Assembly: GCF_030818415.1 (NCBI RefSeq)
Contig: NZ_JAUTAE010000001.1
Coordinates: 746,501 to 810,500, forward strand
DNA from: Sphingomonas sp. SORGH_AS_0950
GTDB lineage: Bacteria; Pseudomonadota; Alphaproteobacteria; Sphingomonadales; Sphingomonadaceae
Length of the DNA: 64,000 bases
Reading direction: 5' to 3'
The position numbers and the translations under genes are program-made. The notes beneath the pieces were generated by a model. It did no database searches, was not told the origin of the DNA, and was given only the letters and a program-made list of their open reading frames with translations. Below, in pieces: positions 58,301 through 64,000 of the stretch (the stretch's first letter is position 1; each line of letters opens with the position of its first letter).

Positions 58301-60525
58301 CCGCCGCTATAGGTGATCGTGGTGGTCCCGGCCGTCGTCTGGTCGACACGGGTCTTCACATTGCCGCTGGCCGTATCATAGACCAGCGTCGTCCGATCCC
58401 CCTTGGCCGAGACGCTGACCTCCTGCTGCCTGACACCACGGCTGTCGAAGCTGGTCACGACGCTGCTGCCGTCGCCCGGATAACGTTCCGTGCTGACGAA
58501 ACTGCCATCGGCGCGGATACGCTCGACAAGCGTGACCCGTCCGCCCGCGGCCGTCACCTGGCGCTGGGTGGTCCAGGCCTGGCCGGTGATACCATAGGTG
58601 GTGTTCTCGCCGGTGCCGTCCGGCCGTTCGATGAAGACGCGCGTCGCCTTGCCAACGGCATCCAGGTTCGTCGTCGTCCAGACACCGGCCGTATCGACGC
58701 GGACGGTCGTGGTCAGCCTGCCGGTCGAGTCGTAGCTGTCTACTTCGCTGCTCTTGTCGGCGGCATTGATCGTCCGGGCCGACAAGATCCCGTTCTTATA
58801 GACGCTGTACGTCGTGGACGACGACGTAACCTCGGACATTGCGGTGGGCTTGCCCGTCGCCACGTCATAGGTGATCGTCGTGCGCAGCCCACCAGGCGCC
58901 AGCGTGGTCACCTGCGCCAGCTTGCCGCCATTATAGGTCCGATCGCTGACCGTCCCGTCGGCCAGTTCGCTGTGGACATTGGCGAGGACACCGGCCGAAT
59001 AGCCATAATCCACCGTGCCGGTGAGCTTGCCCGCGCTGTCGAAGCTGCGCTCTTCCTTCCAATTGTCTCCGGTCTGCGTGACCTGGAAGGAATAGCTGCC
59101 CTTCACCTTGGACAGGACCGAGCCGTAATTGGCGACCATGTACTTCATCGTCGCGTCCGACGCGACCTGCAGCACCGAGGAGCCGGTCAGCGTGACGCTG
59201 TTGAGCCCGGTCGACACCGCGAGCTTGTCGATCTGCGCGACAAAGGCTTCCGCCGTCAGGGTCAGGTCGGGCGCGACGCTGGGCTTGACCTCGGTATAGG
59301 CGCCCTTGGCGCCAACCTCGACGATCAGCGGCCGGTCGCCCATGGCGACGGTGATCGAGCTGACATTCGTATAGGTCGCGATCGGCGTCGTGCCGTTCAG
59401 CGGATCATAGACATAGACGGTCTTCTGCACCCCGCCAAGATCGATGGTCATCGAACGCGGCGCGGTCGTCGTTTCGGTCTGGCTGGCGCTGTCCCACATC
59501 TTAACGTCGCGCCACAGCACCAGGTCGTAGGCGCCATTGCCCTTGGTCATCGCCATCGAATGCCCATCGGCGGGCATATCCTTCAGCGTATAGGCGGTCG
59601 CGGCGCTGGCCGCCGTGCCGGTCCCGGCATCGGTATAGGCCAGGATGCTGGTCAGGTTGTGCAGGGCAACGGCCGCCTGCTTGGGAGTGCCGTCCGTCTT
59701 GAACAGGCCGAAGTTGAATTCCCGCGCCGGACCCGTCGGCTCCAGGCTGCTGTCAAAAAGTTCGTAAAGAAATGTCTTGCTCGAGCCGTTCTCATACGCA
59801 TGCAGAACCGCGTTCAACGTCAATTTGGCCTGCGCGCTCTCGTTGACGCCCAGACCGGTGTCGCTCTTGAGGGTCGTATAGCCCGTTTCGGTGACGATGA
59901 CCGGATCGCCCTTGGCCGCGCCCGCCGCGCGCGCCATCGACGCTTCCATGACCTTGTCCGACTGCCACCCCGTCGCGGTATAGGCATGGGCGTTGCCGTA
60001 ATCGGCATAGGCCCCCAGATTGCCGATGGCGGCATAGGCCGAGCTGCTCTCAAGACCGATCGACAGGTTGATGACCGGAATGCCGGACAGGGCGGAGTCG
60101 CCCTTCACGGCGCCGTACAATGCCTTCTGATAGGCCGCCGCAGCCGCCAGATCGCCGCTGCCCTTGTAGTTGAAAGCCTGAATGTTGACTTCATTCAGCC
60201 CTTCGATCGCAAAGATGCTGCCCGCATATTTGCTCTGGAACGCCTTCAGTCCGGCGACATAGTCCGCCATCCCCGCATCGCCCTTGGCAGGCAGATCGGA
60301 CGACGCCACGAAATCGAACTTGATACCGGCCGCGGCCATCGCGCCGACCGCGGCGCCGCCGGTGCCCAGGTTCGTGAAATGATCACGAACCGTGCTGATC
60401 CCAAGGTAATTCAGCGCGCTTAGCACCATGCTGGAATTCGCATAGGCACCGTTCGCGCTGCCCGCATGGGCGTTTACGCCCAGCGTCGAAAGAAAGGCAG
60501 AAACGGAAGCAGGTTGAGCAGCCAC
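55378..60525 (-). CDS. Giant secreted protein: glycosidase-like barrel + YD-type repeats + RTX tail
   Basis: 1715 residues from the GTG at 60525 (GGAG ten bases upstream); a TTG at 60558 would add eleven. No N-terminal signal peptide. Residues ~10-300: a TIM-barrel glycosidase-like domain with N111-E112 in AIEGLNEVN as likely acid/base and E213 in VIVTETGY as likely nucleophile, the clan GH-A layout. About 300-500: beta-rich domain (VYVYDPLNGTTPIATYTNV). About 500-1600: YD/RHS-like repeats in units of ~162 residues, anchored by YGITGQxW-type strings. About 1600-1715: Ca-binding RTX-like tail (ISGGATDDILL, LTGGSGSDRFLV) and a Leu-rich secretion end (ASGLFQLG). It is presumably exported by the type I system next to it. 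It may cut or remodel the exopolysaccharide. Confidence 0.82.
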   Translation of the reverse strand: MAAQPASVSAFLSTLGVNAHAGSANGAYANSSMVLSALNYLGISTVRDHFTNLGTGGAAVGAMAAAGIKFDFVASSDLPAKGDAGMADYVAGLKAFQSKYAGSIFAIEGLNEVNIQAFNYKGSGDLAAAAAYQKALYGAVKGDSALSGIPVINLSIGLESSSAYAAIGNLGAYADYGNAHAYTATGWQSDKVMEASMARAAGAAKGDPVIVTETGYTTLKSDTGLGVNESAQAKLTLNAVLHAYENGSSKTFLYELFDSSLEPTGPAREFNFGLFKTDGTPKQAAVALHNLTSILAYTDAGTGTAASAATAYTLKDMPADGHSMAMTKGNGAYDLVLWRDVKMWDSASQTETTTAPRSMTIDLGGVQKTVYVYDPLNGTTPIATYTNVSSITVAMGDRPLIVEVGAKGAYTEVKPSVAPDLTLTAEAFVAQIDKLAVSTGLNSVTLTGSSVLQVASDATMKYMVANYGSVLSKVKGSYSFQVTQTGDNWKEERSFDSAGKLTGTVDYGYSAGVLANVHSELADGTVSDRTYNGGKLAQVTTLAPGGLRTTITYDVATGKPTAMSEVTSSSTTYSVYKNGILSARTINAADKSSEVDSYDSTGRLTTTVRVDTAGVWTTTNLDAVGKATRVFIERPDGTGENTTYGITGQAWTTQRQVTAAGGRVTLVERIRADGSFVSTERYPGDGSSVVTSFDSRGVRQQEVSVSAKGDRTTLVYDTASGNVKTRVDQTTAGTTTITYSGGAMTDRTLVRADGSRQSETFSNGVCIRLVEVAADATFTTRLFDPVSGKPTKIYVTSPDGTNTNTTFGITGKSYVTEVQIVSKAGKVMSVVRTHADGTYDYTDVTGSDGSHTLTYYNASGQRTSTTIIAPDGSRTTKTYDMSAASQTGQTPQLVESNKTTTNGGTSTDAAPAGSGTSITYAYDANGVRKSQLAVDAAGNKTTTTYDTATGAVTAVYAAYADGSGETRLYGITGKSWTAEVQVTNTAGKVIALTRTRADGSAVYTERRDGNGLTVTTYDAKGGKQVETMTATDGGQTILTYASDGQLTQRVTKPAAGGSTTATISSGIVTSLLTVAPDGARTTTKYDAKGVKLSEQLVDAANTWTTTNYDANGNVSRRYVKRADGSGDNYAWGITGQTYVSEHQTLDTQGKVIGVERRNADDSLAYLDRRLDNGGRQMTSFDQSGRMTQDVVIAADGGEVVKDYDVASGKLKRQLDRPASGDVIVSQFDQGVMVSRRSQLATGNIVLETFNADGSWSADTLNSAGSKIQSQSRDASNTWRTTLVDAATGRPTMLFVQQADGTSENTVYNVTGQNYTTQVQKVDAKGVVVGVTRLGSDGSLRYTEQRRADGGIDASYYDGKGRKTSDVTIATSGARDTRNYDAATGTLLNLVSEQADGVTATTYTGGKVSRVDSKGSDGAKRTRDYNAAGTLVSDVTVTAAGEWTTLKYDASGTLTTKYVTHADGTGENTQYYASGQPYAEQLQVVDANGKAVAVFRYRSDGTLSFTSQTGADGRTELYRDAQGRATTQLQVRTNGDRIETQLDAATGTPLSATAKLADGTNVVSTYTGGVLVRRVTQTAGGSATTETFSASGHDTTRVAAQPGFGVMVSDSKGWISGGATDDILLADRRDMVLTGGSGSDRFLVTLGASATIRDFGAGHDLLDLSAFAKSGYQPMISLEGGNTLLRYAGGESVTLVGVTPDKLNTNQAASGLFQLG
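55740..58980 (-). repeat. Tandem ~486-bp coding repeats in the giant protein
   Basis: Anchor strings YGITGQAWT, FGITGKSYV, YGITGKSWT, WGITGQTYV, YNVTGQNYT and YYASGQPYA begin at about residues 643, 805, 967, 1129, 1305 and 1468. Spacings are about 162, 162, 162, 176 and 163 residues. Each unit carries further YD-type subrepeats (RADGS, YDAxG, TTTxYD). A partial seventh unit precedes the first anchor. Confidence 0.8.
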
Positions 60526-60603
60526 GGGCTTGGAACTCCGATTAGGTTCGGTCCCCAATATCGGAGTCCATCCGTGGCCGAATCTCTAATCGGAATAGCT
60601 AAA

Positions 60604-60622
60604 CCAATTTTAAGTAAATTGG
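60604..60622 (-). promoter_or_regulatory. Perfect 7+7 inverted repeat upstream of the giant gene
   Basis: CCAATTT-TAAGT-AAATTGG stands 79 bp before the start of the giant gene within an AT-rich stretch (60590-60680). The position suits an operator or promoter element for that gene; the binding factor is unknown. Confidence 0.45.
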
Positions 60623-60723
60623 ATCAGCGACATAACTCATTGCGCAAACGTTACGTCGCAAAGACCAACAAATGATTAATGCTGCGGAAAGCCTGTTCCC
60701 AGCGGCTGCCTGCCCTGAACGTA

Positions 60724-61893
60724 TCAGGCCTGGGTTGGTTCAACCCCGGTCGGAATTTCGGGCTGGGCGCGGCTCCGGGACAGGCGATTGAAAAAGCGGC
60801 GACCGGGAACCTCGACGAACCGATAGGTCAGGGTCGCACAGATGACGACCGTGATCAGATAGCCCAGGGCGACCAGATCCATGAGCCAGGACGGGCCGAA
60901 ATCCATCACCTCGATCCCGCCGATCGCGCCGATCAGCGGCACGTGCAACTTCGCCTGTGCCAGCCGCACGATGACGAACATCACGGCAAAGATGATGAAG
61001 TGCACGAGGTAGATCGAATAGGACAATTCCCCCAGCCGCTGCAGCGCCGGAGCACGCATCACACGCGCCACGGCGCCGCCCTCATAGGAGAATAGCAGGA
61101 TGACTAGGCCGAACACCAGAATATCGAATGAGATGAAGGGCGGCTTGAACCAGAACAACAGAACCATCAGCATGGTCGCGAGTATCTCGGGCCGTGTTCC
61201 CTGAAATACGGGATTGCCACGCAGACGCAGATACAGCTCGTATGTCAGATTGCCCGTGAAGAAACCGAACACGCACTGCGCCATGCCCATGCCTTGCACG
61301 ATGCCCAGTTGCGGGTGGAATATCTCGATATTCAACAACACCAGCCCGGATGCGACAAAGGCCAAGGCGCATCCCAGCAGGCGATGACGGGCCCCGGACA
61401 GCAGATAGACCAGCAGAAACACGAGATAGGTGTAGAATTCCGTGCTGATCGACCAGCTCGCTGCGTTCCAGCTCAGGTCGGGGAATGGAATGATGGCATG
61501 CAGCAGGAAGATGTTGGCGATCAGCGACGATATGTTGTTCGTACCCTGAAACGCGCCCTCGGCGGCGGAAAACCCGAACTGCATCGCGGCCAGCTTTGCG
61601 AGTTCCAGCACGACAAGCACCATCAGCGTGACGAAGTGCAGCGGATATAGGCGTCCAAAACGCCGGATCATGAACCGCCAGCCGTCCCCCGCATCATGCA
61701 GCTTGGATCGATAGGCATGGGTAATGACGAAGCCGCTCAGGACGAAAAAGAACGGCACGGCCAGGTTGCCATGCCGCACCAGCGGAACCGCGTAAAAATA
61801 TCCGGCTGCCTGAAAATGGAACAGGGCGACGATCAGCGCCGCAATGCCCCGCCACGCGTCCAGCGCATCGAACCTGATTTGTCGTTCCGCCAT
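60724..61893 (-). CDS. Acyltransferase 3 family membrane protein
   Basis: 389 residues, about ten membrane segments. FDALDAWRGIAALIVALFHFQ carries the family Arg and His; FFFVLSGFVITHAY, IRRFGRLYPLHFVTL and the late LGELSYSIYLVHFIIF also match. The ATG at 61893 is chosen because the domain begins ten residues later; no clear ribosome binding site. It stands upstream of the giant protein gene on the same strand and is the third acyltransferase of the region, so acylation of the polysaccharide is probable. Confidence 0.85.
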   Translation of the reverse strand: MAERQIRFDALDAWRGIAALIVALFHFQAAGYFYAVPLVRHGNLAVPFFFVLSGFVITHAYRSKLHDAGDGWRFMIRRFGRLYPLHFVTLMVLVVLELAKLAAMQFGFSAAEGAFQGTNNISSLIANIFLLHAIIPFPDLSWNAASWSISTEFYTYLVFLLVYLLSGARHRLLGCALAFVASGLVLLNIEIFHPQLGIVQGMGMAQCVFGFFTGNLTYELYLRLRGNPVFQGTRPEILATMLMVLLFWFKPPFISFDILVFGLVILLFSYEGGAVARVMRAPALQRLGELSYSIYLVHFIIFAVMFVIVRLAQAKLHVPLIGAIGGIEVMDFGPSWLMDLVALGYLITVVICATLTYRFVEVPGRRFFNRLSRSRAQPEIPTGVEPTQA

Positions 61894-62067
61894 CCAAAAG
61901 CCAACCCCGTTCGTTCCCCATGCGGAACAGTGTAACGGGTTCACAACATGAGCTTCTTTAAGGATTACTCAATAGGCCAACAGGCGAATCTGTCCCATGG
62001 CGGTGCCACACGGCGTGTCCGGAGACCAATTTGGCCGAAAAGATTGCTGCAGATTACCGGAACAAAA

Positions 62068-63183
62068 TCATTTGGTCATCAAATCGCGATAAACATCGTC
62101 AACTTGGCTGACCATACGGTCCGCGGAATACTCCGCCAGAAAACGTTTGCGACCAATTTCTCCAAATGACGGCAATTGATCTTTATCAAGATTGGCGAGC
62201 AGAATACGAAGTGCTTGGACGTCACCGGCGGGAAAACTGAAACCATAGCGGCCATGATCCAGAATGTCGTTCAGTCCGCCTGCGTCGGATGCGATCACCG
62301 GGCGGCCGAGCCGCATCGCCTCGATAGCGACCAGGCCAAAGCCTTCCCAGCGTGACGGTACGATCACCGCGTCCGCAGCCTTCATCTCGGCCGAGACCTC
62401 GTCTCGATCGCGCCAACCGACGAAATCCACAAAATCCAGCGGCTCACCCAAATCGACGCCGTTGCCGACCACCTGACGGCCGACGACGCGGACGCTATAT
62501 TTCGCCCCAAGAGGTCGAATGGCATCCAGCAGCAAATCCAACCCCTTTTGTCGATCGAACCGCCCGACAAACAACAGCTTGATCCGCGTATCCTGCCATG
62601 AAACCGCCGCAACCGGAGGCGGCTCCGTCGCGATCGCATTCGGAATGGTTACCAACTTTCGGACGGGCATTCCGGCTTGTTCGGCAGACTGCCGCTCGTG
62701 TTGGGATATCAAAAGGATGCGGTCGACGCGCATAGCCAGAATGCGCTCGACAAGGGTTATCGCACTCCGAATCCATGCGCTCACGGGCATGTTGAAAGCC
62801 CAGCCATGCGGGCAGAAAACCAAGCGGTGGCGGCGAAACCAGGGTACGATGCGGGTACAGACCCCAGCGCCGAACGAATGAGCATGGACGATGTCAGGGC
62901 GATAGCGCCTCAAACATGCCAAATATGCAAAAAACAACATCACCATGCCCAGTAATCGATTGGGGCGATGGAAATATATGAGTGAAATGCCACTATCGAT
63001 CAGTCGAGGCTCAAGATCAGGGATGTGCTGGCGCGGCATCAGCAGCATAAGCTGCGCGGGCCCGTATAGCTTGGCTTGCGGAGTAAGGAGCTCCGCAAGA
63101 TAGCTTCCAGTCCCCCCGATGATGCTGTCGCAAACGTGCAGCACCCGAGGTGCCCCGCGCGCAGGACCGTGCTCCGACGCCAT
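62068..63183 (-). CDS. GT4-family glycosyltransferase of the exopolysaccharide locus
   Basis: 371 residues of GT-B fold: RVLHVCDSIIGGTGSYLAEL in the N domain, DIVHAHSFGAG, and the C domain KLLFVGRFDRQKGLDLLLDA, then SRWEGFGLVAIEAMRLGRPVIASDAGGLND (in pieces) with the EX7E motif. Starts may be ATG 63183 or TTG 63195, the latter overlapping the upstream stop. Base composition is clearly lower in G+C than its neighbours, most of all at the 3' end. It probably adds one sugar of the repeat unit. The upstream kinase-like gene is close (8 bp), so both may share a transcript. Confidence 0.87.
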   Translation of the reverse strand: MASEHGPARGAPRVLHVCDSIIGGTGSYLAELLTPQAKLYGPAQLMLLMPRQHIPDLEPRLIDSGISLIYFHRPNRLLGMVMLFFAYLACLRRYRPDIVHAHSFGAGVCTRIVPWFRRHRLVFCPHGWAFNMPVSAWIRSAITLVERILAMRVDRILLISQHERQSAEQAGMPVRKLVTIPNAIATEPPPVAAVSWQDTRIKLLFVGRFDRQKGLDLLLDAIRPLGAKYSVRVVGRQVVGNGVDLGEPLDFVDFVGWRDRDEVSAEMKAADAVIVPSRWEGFGLVAIEAMRLGRPVIASDAGGLNDILDHGRYGFSFPAGDVQALRILLANLDKDQLPSFGEIGRKRFLAEYSADRMVSQVDDVYRDLMTK

Positions 63184-63191
63184 GGCGCGAC

Positions 63192-63860
63192 TCAAACCAG
63201 GACCGTACCGACGATCGGCACGCGGTGCTGGTCCAGAACGTCGATCAGCGCACGGGTCGGCCGGACTTGCGTCACATTCTTGCGCGCGACGATCACCGCC
63301 GCGTCGAAGCCATGCAGCGCGTTGGCGATGCTGGCGGCGCTATGCGCCTCGTTCAGCGCGATCGCGACGATGACCTGATCGACCCGCGCATTCCATTCGT
63401 CGCGCTGCTCGATCAGCGGACGACGCTCGACCGGATCGGCCACGCCGCCCTCGCCGCGCCCCGTCCCGATCACCGTCAGCCCGACCAGCGGCGTCGACTG
63501 GACCACCGGCGAATCCGAACAGCCGAACAGTTCGGCGACGCGCGGATGCGCATGGTTGGTGTCGACCACCAGCGTCGACGATCCCATATGCGTCGTCACC
63601 ACCGCCAGATTGGCGGCCATCACCGCCAGCGCCTCGTTGCAATCGAGACCGATCAGCGCGCAGTAACGCGTGTCGCGCGACACGTCTTCATAACGCTGGA
63701 CGATCGAGCTGCGGATGCTGCGGATCGCGACGACATAGGGGTCGTCCATCGTGAAGGCCGCGACCAGCAGGGGATCGATCCCCTGTCCTGTCGCCCGCCC
63801 CTGAAGCGCCTCAGCCTCGGCATAGGACTGCGCGGAATTCGCGCTCGAACGGAGCCTCAC
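63192..63860 (-). CDS. BY-kinase-like polysaccharide co-polymerase protein without a P-loop (GelE/SpsE-like)
   Basis: 222 residues from a GTG at 63860. The protein aligns in pattern with CpsD/Wzc cytoplasmic domains: the SIRSSIVQRY lead, then ALIGLDCNEALAVMAANLAVV where the Walker A (normally GEGKST) should be, and TLVVDTNHAHPRVAELFG in place of the usual LLIDADLRRP motif. Both the P-loop Lys and Ser/Thr are missing. Tyr-rich C-terminal tail is also missing. It overlaps the upstream gene by 4 bases (GTGA), matching the gelC-gelE order. It may act as a non-catalytic regulator of polymer length. Confidence 0.72.
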   Translation of the reverse strand: MRLRSSANSAQSYAEAEALQGRATGQGIDPLLVAAFTMDDPYVVAIRSIRSSIVQRYEDVSRDTRYCALIGLDCNEALAVMAANLAVVTTHMGSSTLVVDTNHAHPRVAELFGCSDSPVVQSTPLVGLTVIGTGRGEGGVADPVERRPLIEQRDEWNARVDQVIVAIALNEAHSAASIANALHGFDAAVIVARKNVTQVRPTRALIDVLDQHRVPIVGTVLV

Positions 63861-64000
63861 GCCATTACCTCCCGGTTTGCGGCCCAGCCGCTATTTTGCG
63901 TCGACCGCAAGTCGGTCATATCCGCCAGCACGTCCAGATCGAGCGACTGCGACGTGCCCGCCGGCGTGCGCAGGCGCGGCCGGAGCATTTCGGAGCCCAG
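63857..64000 (-). CDS. C-terminal end of a probable Wzc/GelC-type chain-length protein, cut by window edge
   Basis: The last 47 codons (ending ...WAANREVMA, then TGA at 63857-63859) of a minus-strand gene that enters from the right edge. The stop overlaps the GTG of the kinase-like gene. The visible tail (LRPRLRTPAGTSQSLDLDVL) has no motif of its own; identity as the Wzz/GelC-like partner is inferred only from the gelC-gelE order of sphingan clusters. Confidence 0.5.
   Translation of the reverse strand: MGSEMLRPRLRTPAGTSQSLDLDVLADMTDLRSTQNSGWAANREVMA

Noticed and set aside
55740..58980. RHS toxin (polymorphic toxin) reading of the giant protein
   Set aside because: There is no RHS core motif boundary, no variable C-terminal toxin domain and no immunity gene behind it; the C terminus is an RTX-like export tail instead.
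60466..60675. Basic 69-codon frame opposite the start of the giant gene
   Set aside because: It covers the start and leader palindrome of the giant gene on the opposite strand and looks like a shadow; no ribosome binding site.
1..64000. CRISPR array, prophage, integrase or insertion sequence
   Set aside because: I looked for evenly spaced repeats, transposase or integrase motifs and terminal inverted repeats flanking coding DNA and saw none.

Overview
The window is a high-G+C chromosomal segment from an alphaproteobacterium, almost certainly a sphingomonad (Sphingomonas or a close relative). The grounds are codon and base composition, a DUF2794 protein beside cysE, the Pst/Pho layout, and at the right end a gene set resembling the sphingan (gellan-type) exopolysaccharide clusters: Wzx and Wzy proteins, an AtrB/AtrD-like type I exporter and a Wzc-like pair. 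Gene density is high, and most neighbours are joined by 4-bp ATGA or GTGA overlaps.

Left part (1-20 kb): the glmU 5' part and a phosphoglycolate phosphatase; a four-gene minus-strand cassette (nucleotidyltransferase, HprK-related kinase, PqqD-like protein, Tat-type secreted protein) that looks like a little-known peptide or protein modification system; the phosphate regulon phoR-pstSCAB-phoU-phoB with a three-unit Pho box; DUF2794/cysE facing a TauE-type sulfite exporter; the peroxide-defence set ahpD, ahpC, oxyR; two fasciclin-domain proteins; moaE-moaD-pgsA; and an LplT-like transporter.

Middle (20-46 kb): an organic-acid uptake block (actP-DUF485, dctBD, dctA, porin, KgtP-like MFS) whose DctD lacks the GAFTGA loop; mtnP; a TetR-GH130-GH13-GT4 carbohydrate operon; the homogentisate pathway (MarR regulator, hppD, hmgA, maiA, Rieske protein) without fumarylacetoacetase; a DmeR/DmeF-like nickel/cobalt exporter; an L,D-transpeptidase; and a TonB receptor plus DUF6607 gene behind two near-identical 19-bp Fur-like operators.

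Right part (46-64 kb): after a tRNA-Gly(CCC), an exopolysaccharide locus with a flippase, a polymerase, three acyltransferases, a glycosyltransferase, a BY-kinase-like protein without a P-loop, and the end of what is probably a Wzc-type gene. In its centre lies a gene for a roughly 1715-residue protein, located next to a dedicated type I ABC exporter and HlyD adaptor. It combines an N-terminal glycosidase-like barrel, six YD/RHS-like repeats of about 162 residues, and a C-terminal RTX-type tail. This protein and the kinase/nucleotidyltransferase cassette are the two most interesting objects in the window.
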